A stretch of 64,000 nt of DNA from Pseudomonas protegens (GTDB lineage: Bacteria; Pseudomonadota; Gammaproteobacteria; Pseudomonadales; Pseudomonadaceae), in the NCBI RefSeq assembly GCF_003363755.1, contig NZ_CP031396.1, positions 1,488,001 to 1,552,000 on the forward strand, given 5' to 3'. Below, in pieces: positions 17,029 to 25,645 of the stretch. Position 1 is the first letter of the stretch; every line of letters starts with the position of its first letter. The position numbers were made by a program, and so were the translations under genes. Below the pieces are notes generated by a model, which was given only the letters and a program-made list of their open reading frames with translations, did not search any database and was not told the origin of the DNA.

Positions 17029-18255
17029 TCACTCCAGCACTTCACTCAAGGGAATGAAATTGACCACGTCACCTTCCTCCAGAGTCCGACCTTCCAGCAC
17101 CTCTACCAGACCTTCCGCCCAGGCAGCGCTGCGCAGTACGCCAGAGCTCTGATTGCGATAGATGATCGCTCGCCCATTCTCCAGGCGGCCACGCAAGTAT
17201 TCGCGACGATTGCCGGGCTTGGGCCAGACAAAGCCTGCCGGCACCTGGAAACTCAATGGTTGCACCTGCTGCACGCCCTGGCGCCGCAGTAGATAAGGCC
17301 GCGCCAGCAGGGCGAAAGTCACCAGGGTCGATGCCGGATTGCCCGGCAGGCCAATCACCGGCACCCCACGAAAATGTCCGAAGGTCAGGGGTTTGCCAGG
17401 CTTGATCGCCAGTTTCCACAGGGCCAGTTCACCGGCTTCCCGCAGGGCGATGCCGAGAAAGTCCGCCTCCCCCACAGAGACACCGCCGGTGGAAAGAATC
17501 AGGTCCACATCCCCCAACTCCGCCAGGCGCTGACGGGTCGCGGGAAGATCGTCGGGAAGGATTCCCGCATCCAGCACCTCACAACCCAGACGCTTCAACC
17601 AACTGCACAGCAGCACTCGATTGCTGTTGTAGATCTGCCCCGGACCAAGAGGCTGACCAGGCTCCACCAGTTCGTCGCCGGTGGACAACACCGCCACACG
17701 GACTCGACGCAGCACCTCAAGCTCGGCACATCCCAAGGACGCTGCCAGTCCCTGCTCGATGGGCCCCAAGCGCGTACCGGCAGCCAAGACCTGCTCGCCT
17801 ATGGTGGTTTCCTGGCCCTGGGGACGGATGTTCTGGCCGACCTTCAATGGCTCGGTAAAACGTACGCGCTGATCATCCTGAACCTGGGTGTTTTCCTGCA
17901 TCTCGACGCAATCCGCACCTGCCGGCACCGGAGCGCCAGTGAAGATCCGCGCACAGGTTCCCGGCTGCAAGGGCTCGGGGGACTGCCCGGCGAAAATCCG
18001 CTGGCTGACCGGCAAGGGCTCGCCCTTCCAGTCCTCCACGCGCAAGGCGTATCCATCCATGGCGCTGTTGGGCCAAGGCGGCAGATCCAGGCTGGATACC
18101 AGCGCCTCAGCCAGGACCCGGCCCTCAGTGGCTGCCAATGGCAGCCGTTCACGCTCGACAATGGGCGCTGCCTCGGCCATGGCCAACAGGCGCGCCAATG
18201 CCTGCTCCACCGGCATCAAGGCCCCCTGCTTGCCCGGCTTACCCACGGGATTCAC
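17029..18255 (-). CDS. moeA: Molybdopterin molybdotransferase MoeA
   Basis: Inserts molybdenum into adenylylated molybdopterin. The 408 residues show the MoeA order: N-terminal LPPWPNSAMDGYALR, then IFTGAPVPAGADCVEMQE, the MPT-binding domain with YNSNR and STGGVSVGEADF, and KPGKPLTFGHFRGVPVIGLPGNPAS. The GTG at 18255 overlaps the end of moaB by 17 bases; an ATG at 18216 behind GGGGG is an alternative start that keeps the whole conserved region. It is co-transcribed with moaB. Confidence 0.93.
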   Translation of the reverse strand: MNPVGKPGKQGALMPVEQALARLLAMAEAAPIVERERLPLAATEGRVLAEALVSSLDLPPWPNSAMDGYALRVEDWKGEPLPVSQRIFAGQSPEPLQPGTCARIFTGAPVPAGADCVEMQENTQVQDDQRVRFTEPLKVGQNIRPQGQETTIGEQVLAAGTRLGPIEQGLAASLGCAELEVLRRVRVAVLSTGDELVEPGQPLGPGQIYNSNRVLLCSWLKRLGCEVLDAGILPDDLPATRQRLAELGDVDLILSTGGVSVGEADFLGIALREAGELALWKLAIKPGKPLTFGHFRGVPVIGLPGNPASTLVTFALLARPYLLRRQGVQQVQPLSFQVPAGFVWPKPGNRREYLRGRLENGRAIIYRNQSSGVLRSAAWAEGLVEVLEGRTLEEGDVVNFIPLSEVLE

Positions 18256-18778
18256 AAGGCGCCGCCTGTTTCAGGTGAGGGACGAAGTTGCACGGCCGAT
18301 GCCGCGAATCCAATTGCTCGGCCAGTATTGCGTCCCAGCCGGTACGTACCGCATTGGTGGAACCCGGCAGGCAGCACACCAGGGTGCCGTTGGCCAGCCC
18401 GGCCAAGGCACGGGACTGCACAGTGGAAGTACCTATATCCGCCACCGATATCTGCCGGAACAGCTCGCCAAAACCATCGACCTGCTTGTCCAGCAGGCAG
18501 GACACAGCTTCCGGAGTACTGTCGCGACCAGTAAAACCGGTGCCGCCGGTGATCAACACCACCTGCACCACGTCATCAGCGATCCAGGTGGCGACCTGGG
18601 CGCGGATCTTGTACAGATCGTCCTTGAGCAACACCCGCGCCGCCAATCGATGGCCCGCGGCGCCCAGGCGCTCGACGAAGACCTGGCCGGAGGTATCGGT
18701 TTCCAGGGTGCGGGTGTCACTGACGGTCAGCACCGCAATATTCAGGGGAGCAAAAGGTACATCAGCCTTGGCTTTCAT
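18239..18778 (-). CDS. moaB: Molybdenum cofactor biosynthesis protein MoaB
   Basis: MoaB/MogA-family protein of 179 residues, expected to adenylylate molybdopterin before metal insertion by MoeA. Characteristic motifs are LTVSDTRTLETDTSG, VLITGGTGFTGRDSTPEA and CLPGSTNAVRTGWD. The ATG at 18778 is followed by a short basic stretch usual in the family. Its 3' end overlaps moeA. In P. aeruginosa the moeA-moaB pair is preceded by mobA; here none is found upstream. Confidence 0.92.
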   Translation of the reverse strand: MKAKADVPFAPLNIAVLTVSDTRTLETDTSGQVFVERLGAAGHRLAARVLLKDDLYKIRAQVATWIADDVVQVVLITGGTGFTGRDSTPEAVSCLLDKQVDGFGELFRQISVADIGTSTVQSRALAGLANGTLVCCLPGSTNAVRTGWDAILAEQLDSRHRPCNFVPHLKQAAPCESRG

Positions 18779-19062
18779 AGGCTCGATCCAGAGGTAGGAG
18801 ACACAGCCCGGTGTTATATCACAGCGCTTTGATCCGGCGCCGCTGCGGGGTCGGCCTTCACCTTGCCCCGGACTGCCAGCACACGCAGTCCGGCCGTCGA
18901 GAAAGCCAGACCGCGGACAAACAGGCGCTGTGAGCTAAGCTGCAGCCGCCAACGCCTGCGATCCGCCCGGCAACGTGACAGAATGTCCCTGGCCAAGGAA
19001 CTTGCAGACGTTGTATGCGTCTGAAGACCAGCACTCAAAAGTACTCATTTCGGAGACACACA

Positions 19063-19284
19063 ATGACTCAACGGACCCTCGCCACTCTCATGCTCGCACT
19101 GGGCCTGGCCACTCTCGCCGGTTGCGCCTCGCCGACAGTGATCACCCTGAATGACGGTCGCGAAATCCAGGCCGTCGATACCCCTGAATACGACAAGGAT
19201 TCCGGCTTCTACGAGTTTGAACAGCTGGACGGCAAACACACTCGCATCAACAAGGATCAGGTTCGTACCGTCAAGGAGCTGTAA
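19063..19284 (+). CDS. YgdI/YgdR-family small lipoprotein
   Basis: Lipoprotein of 73 residues. The signal peptide is TQRTLATLMLALGLATLAGC with the lipobox LAGC (lipidated Cys at about residue 21), followed by Ala and Ser, which fits outer-membrane sorting. The mature part has the SH3-like DUF903 pattern TVITLNDGREIQAVDTPEYD and YEFEQLDGK. The ATG at 19063 is 6-7 bases after CGGAGA; an upstream in-frame extension lacks signal-peptide logic. A terminator follows directly, so it is probably monocistronic. Confidence 0.9.
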   Translation: MTQRTLATLMLALGLATLAGCASPTVITLNDGREIQAVDTPEYDKDSGFYEFEQLDGKHTRINKDQVRTVKEL

Positions 19285-19309
19285 GTCCGACGGTGGTTGC
19301 TCTGATGTT

Positions 19310-19336
19310 ATAAAACCCGCTTGCTGCGGGTTTTAT
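19310..19336. terminator. Rho-independent terminator after the lipoprotein gene
   Basis: The stem ATAAAACCCGC / GCGGGTTTTAT has a 5-base loop TTGCT and is followed by further T residues. It lies between convergent genes and has A and T tracts on both sides, so it can work both ways. Confidence 0.9.
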
Positions 19337-19356
19337 TGTTTCTGCGAGACGGTTTT

Positions 19357-20247
19357 TCACCACTGCAGACTGATACGGCTTTCGAAATCGCGCTCCTGCC
19401 CAGTCAGCGGATCGATGAAGCGCAGGCCCTGAGCCAGCAGCTTCAGTGGATTGTCATAGTCATCCTCGGCGTCCTTGAGCACCTCGGGGTAGAACGGGTC
19501 ATTGCAGATCGCCGCTCCAAGGGCACTCATGTGTACCCGCAACTGATGCTTCTTGCCGGTCACCGGGTACAAGGCATAGCGCCACAGATCGCCGTGCCTT
19601 TCCCTGACGTCGATGGCGGTTTCGGTATTGCTCGCCCCCTCGCCTTCCTGCATGCGGAAGAAGGGCTCCCCGTCCACCAATCGGCTTTTGTGCACCAGGG
19701 GAAAACTCAGGTGTGGCAAGGCGCCGGCAATGGCTTCATAGCGTTTCTCGATCTGCCGGGTAGGGAACAACGCTTGATAGGCCGAGCGGCTGCCGGGATG
19801 GGCAGAAAACAACACCAGCCCTGCAGTATGCCGGTCAATGCGATGCAGGGGCACCAGATTCGGGTTGTCCAGGCGGCGGATAAGGCGACGCAGCAAAGTC
19901 TGCTCGACGTACTCGCCCGCAGGGGTGACCGGAAGAAAATGCGGTTTGTCCGCCACCACCAGATGCTCGTCGGCATAGAGGATGGTCTCCTGCACCGGGA
20001 TCACCTTCTCATCCGGCACCTCGCGAAAATAATGAATCCGCAAGCCTTCGCGATAGGCCAGGTCCAGACTGATGGGCTGGCCCTGCCCGTCCAGCACTCG
20101 GCCGCGGGCGATACGATCCAGCCATTGTTCACGACTGATGGCCTTGAAGTGATCACACAGGCAATCCAGCACCGTCGGCCAGGAGCCAGGGGGCAGATAC
20201 AAGGTACTGGCCTGATGCTGTGCAGCGGAAAAGCTCGCGGTGGACAT
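19357..20247 (-). CDS. RluA-family pseudouridine synthase
   Basis: Protein of 296 residues (from the ATG at 20247; an in-frame ATG at 20280 would add 11). The catalytic motif HRIDRHTAGLVLF contains the Asp of the RluA family, preceded by the motif around ILYADEHLVVADKPHFLPV. The C-terminal signature KKHQLRVHMSALG completes the fold. A short N-terminal part (LPPGSWPTVLDCLCDHFKAI) looks like a reduced S4-like or linker segment. The target RNA cannot be named from sequence. Confidence 0.88.
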   Translation of the reverse strand: MSTASFSAAQHQASTLYLPPGSWPTVLDCLCDHFKAISREQWLDRIARGRVLDGQGQPISLDLAYREGLRIHYFREVPDEKVIPVQETILYADEHLVVADKPHFLPVTPAGEYVEQTLLRRLIRRLDNPNLVPLHRIDRHTAGLVLFSAHPGSRSAYQALFPTRQIEKRYEAIAGALPHLSFPLVHKSRLVDGEPFFRMQEGEGASNTETAIDVRERHGDLWRYALYPVTGKKHQLRVHMSALGAAICNDPFYPEVLKDAEDDYDNPLKLLAQGLRFIDPLTGQERDFESRISLQW

Positions 20248-20325
20248 ACAAAAGCTCGAAAGATCAATGCAAGGCGGCATTATCCAACAGCGCCCCTCAG
20301 GAACCTAGAAGCAGTTTGCCCGACC

Positions 20326-20649
20326 TCAGGCACACGAGTGCTTGGCCTGGGCCGCTGCCTCGGTGAACTCCTTGAGCCAGCGCAGCACGTCCACAGCCTC
20401 CCAGCGACCCGGATCATAGAGGGCATAGAGCAGCCCCTGATAACCCACCACATCCAGTTGCCGGTGGTACCCCGCTCGCTGGAACAGGGCTTCGATCTCG
20501 GCAAAGCAGGTATTGAAGTGCAGCTTGTTGAAGGGGGTCTTGCCCTCGGTGACCAACCCATCCAGGCGTAACTCAAGCACCGCCTCACGGAGCACATCAG
20601 TGGACATGCTGTTCACGCTGTTTTTCAGTTGTTCGACATTGACCATCAT
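20326..20649 (-). CDS. Conserved hypothetical protein in the SOS-controlled operon
   Basis: Protein of 107 residues starting at the ATG at 20649 (a second ATG follows), with AAAGGA just upstream. It begins MMVNVEQLKNSVNSMSTDVL and contains LRLDGLVTEGKTPFNKLHFN and LYALYDPGRWEAVDVLRWLK; it is acidic-helical with no membrane segment. I do not recognise a domain. The 37-base gap to the upstream UmuD-like gene, which sits behind a LexA box, suggests both are DNA-damage induced. Confidence 0.7.
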   Translation of the reverse strand: MMVNVEQLKNSVNSMSTDVLREAVLELRLDGLVTEGKTPFNKLHFNTCFAEIEALFQRAGYHRQLDVVGYQGLLYALYDPGRWEAVDVLRWLKEFTEAAAQAKHSCA

Positions 20650-20686
20650 TTATTCCTTTAACCGTTTGAAGCGTCCGCCATATCCA

Positions 20687-21133
20687 TCAGGGCTGCTTGC
20701 GTCCCACATAACTGACCACCCACAACACCACGCCCCAGATCTCGATCGAGCCTAGGTCATCCAGCACCAAGGAAGGGATTGAAGGGCGCGCCGCCTTGAG
20801 CAAAAGACCGCCACGAGGATCGGGAGCCAGCAGGCGCAGCGAGTATTCATGGGCGCCTTGGGGACGTACCACCAAGTACTGGTCCACCACCGGATTGGCT
20901 GAGCGATCGACGATCAGCCGATCCCCGGGGTAGATGCCGAACCCCAGCAGGTTGTCGTCGTCCACCAACAGGCCGTGGATCTGGGGAGACCCCAGACCCA
21001 GGGTCCGATCCAGGGAAAAGCCGCTACCGGTGGGCTCATTGGCAACGGCAGCGCAGCCGCTATCACCCAGTTCCAGAAAACAGGTTGGCAACGGCTGTGA
21101 GCGTTCGGTACCGGTCAGGAAAGTGAGAGACAT
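20687..21133 (-). CDS. UmuD/LexA-like S24 protein without the catalytic dyad
   Basis: Protein of 148 residues starting at the ATG at 21133. The C-terminal two-thirds has the S24 (LexA/UmuD) fold pattern: GIYPGDRLIVDRSANPVVDQ, then YLVVRP, and the final strand IEIWGVVLWVVSYV. The active-site serine, normally in GDSM before the GI-x-GD motif, is replaced (VDDDNLLGFGI, Ser to Asn). The Lys normally in a VKRL-like strand reads SLRLL. It therefore cannot self-cleave in the usual way. A consensus LexA box lies 19 bases upstream. No umuC/rulB-like polymerase gene is adjacent. The alignment is by eye. Confidence 0.75.
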   Translation of the reverse strand: MSLTFLTGTERSQPLPTCFLELGDSGCAAVANEPTGSGFSLDRTLGLGSPQIHGLLVDDDNLLGFGIYPGDRLIVDRSANPVVDQYLVVRPQGAHEYSLRLLAPDPRGGLLLKAARPSIPSLVLDDLGSIEIWGVVLWVVSYVGRKQP

Positions 21134-21151
21134 GGCGAGACTCCTCGATAG

Positions 21152-21167
21152 CTGTATATGCATACAG
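21152..21167 (-). promoter_or_regulatory. LexA (SOS) box CTGTATATGCATACAG
   Basis: The 16-base sequence matches the consensus CTGT-N8-ACAG with an AT-rich core. It lies 19 bases upstream of the start codon of the UmuD-like gene, in the position of a LexA operator overlapping the promoter. The next gene, divergent or otherwise, is not close enough to share it. Confidence 0.88.
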
Positions 21168-21245
21168 TAAACCAATCGACAGATCTCGCCAATGAATTCT
21201 GACCACGGGCGACAGGCGGAAGCATCGGATGTTGCAAGCCAAGTG

Positions 21246-21482
21246 TCAGCGCAGGAACGCCACCACCTGCTCGGCGTCGAAGGGCCAGCCGAGCTCGGCG
21301 CCATTGTCCACCCGGCGCAACACCGGGATACGCAGGCCATAGCTTTCGAACAGTTCCTGACTCTCGGCGATGTCCACCAACTCGACCATCAGGCCGTGCT
21401 CCACTAGCGGCATCAACTCGGCCTCGGCCAGTTCGCACAGGTGGCAACCAAGGGTGCCGAACAATTGGCATTCAGGGGGCAT
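21246..21482 (-). CDS. Glutaredoxin-family protein
   Basis: Small thioredoxin-fold protein of 78 residues. The ATG at 21482 gives MPPECQLFGTLGCHLCELAE with the redox motif CHLC, followed by MVELVDIAESQELFESYGLRIPVLR, where the cis-Pro sits in the usual place, and a short C-terminal helix. The family is the DUF836/YbbN-like glutaredoxin group common in gammaproteobacteria. It lies just upstream of the SOS operon region on the same strand, but a separate promoter is likely. Confidence 0.85.
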   Translation of the reverse strand: MPPECQLFGTLGCHLCELAEAELMPLVEHGLMVELVDIAESQELFESYGLRIPVLRRVDNGAELGWPFDAEQVVAFLR

Positions 21483-21781
21483 GACAGGGCAACCGTGTGA
21501 AGAACGGGTGCTTATTTTAGGCCCGAGCGCGAAAGCCGTCGACCCGCCTCTGTCCAGATATGCCCAGGCCCCCTGCCCCTCTGCGGCCCTGCACAGAGAA
21601 TGCTCCGACAGGCGTACAGCACCTCGATAGACACTTTCTGAGCCTGGCCAAGGCTCGCAAATATGCGAAATTCTCAACAAAAAATGACATGAGTCAGCAT
21701 TATTTACCGCCAACCGGGCGATCCTCGCGGCCTTTTTGCCTCTAGGCTTTGCCCTGCCCGCCCCTTGTCCGGAGATGCCCG

Positions 21782-23737
21782 TTGTTTGCCAATCTGCTGA
21801 TCATTCTCGCTTCATCACTGGTGGTCATTGCGCTGTTCCGGCGCCTGAGCCTGCCACCGGTCCTGGGCTATCTGTCAGTGGGGCTGATGGTCGGACCCAC
21901 CGCCCTGGACTGGGTCAATGACAGCGAGGACCTGCCGGACCTGGCGGAACTGGGGGTGGTCTTCCTGCTGTTTTCCCTGGGCCTGGAATTCTCTCTGTCG
22001 AAGATGCTCGCCCTGCGCCGCGTGGTGTTTGGCCTGGGTAGCCTGCAAGTGCTGTGCAGTGGCCTGATCCTCGGCGTGCTCCTGGCCTTGTTCGGCATGC
22101 CCCTGGCCTCGGCGCTGATGCTCGGCACCGGCCTGGCCCTGTCGTCCACCGCCATCGTCAGCAAGGAGCTGACCAGCCTCGGCGAGATCTTCAGCAGCCA
22201 CGGACAGAATGCCATCGGCGTGCTGCTGTTCCAGGACGTGGTGGCGGTGCTGTTGCTGACCCTGGTGCCGGTCTTCGCCGGCCACAGCGACCAGGCCTGG
22301 TACTGGGCCCTGCCTGTCACCCTGGGCAAGACCCTGGTGCTGTTCTTCGGCCTGCTGCTGGCCAGCCGCTGGCTGCTGCCCCGGCTGTTCCACGAAGTCG
22401 CCGCCTCCCACTCTGCCGAGCTGTTCGTACTGCTGGCCCTGGTGATTGTGCTGCTGACCGCCTGGCTCACCCATTTGCTGGGCCTGTCGCCGGCCCTGGG
22501 GGCCTTCCTTGCCGGCATGCTGCTGGGAGAAAGCCACTACCGGCACCAGATCGAAGCCGATATCCGTCCGTTCCGCGACATTCTCCTGGGGTTGTTCTTC
22601 GTCAGCATCGGCATGCTCATCGACCTGCAACTGTTCATCGACCACAGCCTGTTGATCCTCGGCCTGACCCTGGCCCTGCTACTGATCAAGGGCTCGGTAG
22701 TGGCCGCCTTGCTCAAGCTGCGCGGCAGTGACGGCGAAACCGCCTGGCGCAGCGGCCTGGCCCTGGCCCAGGGTGGTGAATTCTGCTTCGCCCTCATGGC
22801 GCAGATGCAACTGAGCCAGATGATCCCGCCGCAGATCAGCAGCCTGCTGCTGGCCGCCACCTTCTGCTCCATGCTGCTGACCCCGCTGCTGCTGCGCGCC
22901 GCCCCGCTGATCACTGCTCGCCTGCACCGCAAGCCCAACCAGGCCGCTCAACTGGAGGAAATCAGCGCGCAGAACGCCCAGTTGCAGGGCCACGTACTGA
23001 TCTGCGGTTACGGCCGGGTCGGCCAATCCATCGGGCGCTTCCTGCACCATGAGCAACTGCGCTATATCGCCCTGGACGATGACCCAGTGCGGGTCCAGGA
23101 AGCCTCGGCGGCGGAAAGCTGCGTGCATTACGGCGACTGCCGGCGCAGCGACCTGCTGGCGGCGGTAGGCCTGGAGCGGGCGCGACTGCTGGTGATCGCG
23201 GTGGATAAAACCGATATAGCGCTGACTGTACTCAAGGCCGCGCGACGCCTGGACCGCAACGTGCCGATCCTGGTGCGGACCCGGGATGACAGCCAGTTGG
23301 CGGAACTCAAGGCCGCCGGCGCCAATGAAGTGGTGCCAGAGCTTTTAGAGTCGAGCCTGATGCTGGCTTCCCACGCCCTGATCATGCTTGGCCTGCCGGA
23401 GCAACGGGTACAACGCACCGTGGACGAGGTGCGTCACAGCCGCTATCGCCTGCTGCACGGTTTCTACCATGGGGCGCAAAGCAGCACCCAGGACAATCAC
23501 GAGCCACCCGCGGTGCAGATGCACGCGGTCAACCTCGACGCCGACGCCCACGCCTGCAACCGACTGCTGCAAGAGCTGGGACTGGAAGCACTGGGCGTGG
23601 ATGTGCAAGGCGTGCAACGCAATGGCAGCGAGCTGCCGCTCAATCCGGCCCCGCGCCTGCGAGCCGGAGACCGGATACTGGTGTCCGGTTCCCAGGCCGC
23701 GATCGAGGCCTGCGAAGCACGCCTGCAGGGCGGTTGA
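21782..23737 (+). CDS. CPA2-family monovalent cation:proton antiporter with TrkA-N domain (KefB/YbaL-like)
   Basis: Inner-membrane antiporter of 651 residues. A TTG start at 21782 is preferred: GGAGA lies about 10 bases upstream and it gives FANLLIILASSLVVIALFRR, directly entering the first membrane helix. The N-terminal 380 residues hold about 12 membrane segments of the Na+/H+ exchanger fold (LGVVFLLFSLGLEFSLSKM, GTGLALSSTAIVSKEL). A cytosolic RCK/TrkA-N domain follows (ICGYGRVGQSIGRF with the NAD-binding glycines), then a TrkA-C-like end. The ion could be K+ or Na+. Confidence 0.9.
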   Translation: MFANLLIILASSLVVIALFRRLSLPPVLGYLSVGLMVGPTALDWVNDSEDLPDLAELGVVFLLFSLGLEFSLSKMLALRRVVFGLGSLQVLCSGLILGVLLALFGMPLASALMLGTGLALSSTAIVSKELTSLGEIFSSHGQNAIGVLLFQDVVAVLLLTLVPVFAGHSDQAWYWALPVTLGKTLVLFFGLLLASRWLLPRLFHEVAASHSAELFVLLALVIVLLTAWLTHLLGLSPALGAFLAGMLLGESHYRHQIEADIRPFRDILLGLFFVSIGMLIDLQLFIDHSLLILGLTLALLLIKGSVVAALLKLRGSDGETAWRSGLALAQGGEFCFALMAQMQLSQMIPPQISSLLLAATFCSMLLTPLLLRAAPLITARLHRKPNQAAQLEEISAQNAQLQGHVLICGYGRVGQSIGRFLHHEQLRYIALDDDPVRVQEASAAESCVHYGDCRRSDLLAAVGLERARLLVIAVDKTDIALTVLKAARRLDRNVPILVRTRDDSQLAELKAAGANEVVPELLESSLMLASHALIMLGLPEQRVQRTVDEVRHSRYRLLHGFYHGAQSSTQDNHEPPAVQMHAVNLDADAHACNRLLQELGLEALGVDVQGVQRNGSELPLNPAPRLRAGDRILVSGSQAAIEACEARLQGG

Positions 23738-23787
23738 GGCCGTCCCGCCGCGGCCCTGAGCAGTTCGCTGCCTGGGCCCGCGGCCCC

Positions 23788-25026
23788 TCAGTCCTGACTC
23801 ACCGCACCGATCTTGTGCAGCGACAGGTCGGCGCCGTAATACTCCTGCTCCTGGGTCAGGCGCAGCCCGCAGACGGCCTTGATCACGCCATACACGGCGA
23901 ATCCGCCCAGCAGCGCCACCAGTACCCCAAGGCCGGTGCCAATCAACTGGCTGGCCAGGCTGACACCGCCCAACCCACCCAATGCACGCTGGCCGAAGAT
24001 CCCGCAGGCAATCCCGCCCCACACACCGCACAGGCCATGCAGCGGCCAGACTCCGAGCACATCGTCGATCTTCCAGCGGCTCTGGGCGGCCATGAAGCAC
24101 CAGACGAACAAGGCCCCGGCCATCGCCCCGGTGACCAAGGCGCCCACCGGATGCATCAGGTCGGAGCCGGCGCAGATCGCCACCAACCCGGCCAGCGGCC
24201 CGTTGTGCAGGAAGCCCGGGTCGTTGCGCCCGACGATCAACGCCGCCACGGTGCCGCCAACCATGGCCATCAGCGAGTTCACCGCCACCAGCCCACTCAC
24301 CCCTTGCAGGGTCTGGGCGCTCATCACGTTGAAGCCGAACCAGCCGACAATCAGGATCCACGAGCCCAACGCCAGGAAGGGAATGCTCGACGGCGCGAAC
24401 GCCACCAGCTTGCCGTCGCGGTAACGGCCGTTGCGCGGCCCCAGCAACAGCACCACTGCCAGCGCCAGCCAGCCGCCCATGGCGTGCACCACCACGGACC
24501 CGGCAAAATCATGGAAGCCGGCGCCAAAACGCTGCTGCAACCAGGCTTGCACCCCAAAGTTGCCGTTCCACACCAGCCCCTCGAAGAATGGATAGACGAA
24601 CGCCACGATCAGCACCGTGGCGCACAATTGCGGTACAAAACGCGCACGCTCGGCGATGCCGCCGGAGATAATCGCCGGAATCGCTGCGGCGAAGGTCAGC
24701 AGGAAAAAGAACTTCACCAGACCGTAGCCGTGGTCGGCACTGATCACCGCCGCTGGTTGCAGGAAGCTCACGCCGTAGGAGATCCAATAGCCTATAAAGA
24801 AATAGGCCAGGGTCGAGACGGCGAAGTCGCTGAGGATTTTCGACAGCGCATTGACCTGATTCTTCTGCCGGACCGTGCCCACTTCGAGGAAGGCAAAACC
24901 GGCGTGCATGGCCAGGACCATGACCGCCCCGATCAGAATGAACAGGGTGTTGGAACCGTGGACCAGGGTGTCCACAGCGCTTTGCAGATTTTCCATGGAG
25001 TAGGCAGATCCGAAATCGGCCATCAT
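23788..25026 (-). CDS. amt: Ammonium transporter (Amt/MEP family)
   Basis: Membrane protein of 412 residues with 11 expected helices. Recognisable Amt parts are VMVLAMHAGFAFLEVGTVRQKN, the ammonium-path segment FAGSVVVHAMGGWLAL with the first conserved His, and a later helix with GVWPLHGLCGVWGGI carrying the second pore His. The ATG at 25026 has GGAG 8 bases upstream. Unusually for a bacterial amt, no glnK (PII) gene lies next to it, and no N-terminal signal peptide is evident. It may be a secondary Amt paralogue. The pore residues suggest an active channel. Confidence 0.9.
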   Translation of the reverse strand: MMADFGSAYSMENLQSAVDTLVHGSNTLFILIGAVMVLAMHAGFAFLEVGTVRQKNQVNALSKILSDFAVSTLAYFFIGYWISYGVSFLQPAAVISADHGYGLVKFFFLLTFAAAIPAIISGGIAERARFVPQLCATVLIVAFVYPFFEGLVWNGNFGVQAWLQQRFGAGFHDFAGSVVVHAMGGWLALAVVLLLGPRNGRYRDGKLVAFAPSSIPFLALGSWILIVGWFGFNVMSAQTLQGVSGLVAVNSLMAMVGGTVAALIVGRNDPGFLHNGPLAGLVAICAGSDLMHPVGALVTGAMAGALFVWCFMAAQSRWKIDDVLGVWPLHGLCGVWGGIACGIFGQRALGGLGGVSLASQLIGTGLGVLVALLGGFAVYGVIKAVCGLRLTQEQEYYGADLSLHKIGAVSQD

Positions 25027-25329
25027 CTCCCCGGCTCCACGGCCGGCCTTGCACCAAATTGGCTCCGGGACACGCCATCACGCGTAATCGGTGAACCGTT
25101 TTGGCGCGCCAGGGGCCGCACGCGAAACCACGGGAAGGAGATTGACCTGAGGTTGTGATTTTTTTGCCCAGGGTTGACGCGGGCTAGAGCGCCACCCTTG
25201 CTCGTTTTCGGCGCAAGCGTCACGCCTTGCGCACCAGGACAAAGCAAAAGCTGTACCAGACAATTACAGTGAACCTTCACTCGGGGCTCACACTCATAGC
25301 TCACACACGCAATCAACGGAGAAACAACC
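25027..25329. other. 303-base intergenic region between amt and the DUF883 gene
   Basis: No gene. It should contain the divergent promoters of amt (minus) and of the membrane operon (plus). A GCGCAAG / CTTGCGC inverted repeat lies at 25211-25232. I looked for a sigma-54 site for amt and found none with both the -24 GG and -12 GC elements correctly spaced. Confidence 0.5.
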
Positions 25330-25644
25330 ATGGCCAGCAAAACGGCGAAGACGGCTCAAGAAGTACTGATGGCGGATTTTCAGGCACTGGTCAGTGACAC
25401 GGAGCGTCTGCTGGAACACACCGCGACCCTGGCCGGCGACCAGGCTGATGAACTGCGCGAGCAGATCCACGACAGCCTGCTCAAGGCCCGGGAAACCCTG
25501 CAACTGACCGAGGACTCCCTGCGCCAGCGTGGCCAGGCTGCAGTCACGGCTGCTGAAGACTATGTACAGAGCAACCCTTGGCAGTCCGTCGGGATTGCTG
25601 CCGGCGTCGGCTTTCTCATCGGCCTGCTGGCGACGCGGCGCTGA
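25330..25644 (+). CDS. ElaB/YqjD/DUF883-family membrane-anchored ribosome-binding protein
   Basis: Protein of 104 residues with a long amphipathic helical part (MASKTAKTAQEVLMADFQAL ... DSLLKARETLQL) and a C-terminal membrane segment SVGIAAGVGFLIGLLATRR, ending in two arginines, as in YqjD and ElaB of E. coli, which bind ribosomes at the inner membrane in stationary phase. GGAGAAACAACC precedes the ATG. It heads a three-gene operon matching E. coli yqjD-yqjE-yqjK. Confidence 0.9.
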   Translation: MASKTAKTAQEVLMADFQALVSDTERLLEHTATLAGDQADELREQIHDSLLKARETLQLTEDSLRQRGQAAVTAAEDYVQSNPWQSVGIAAGVGFLIGLLATRR

Positions 25645-25645
25645 T

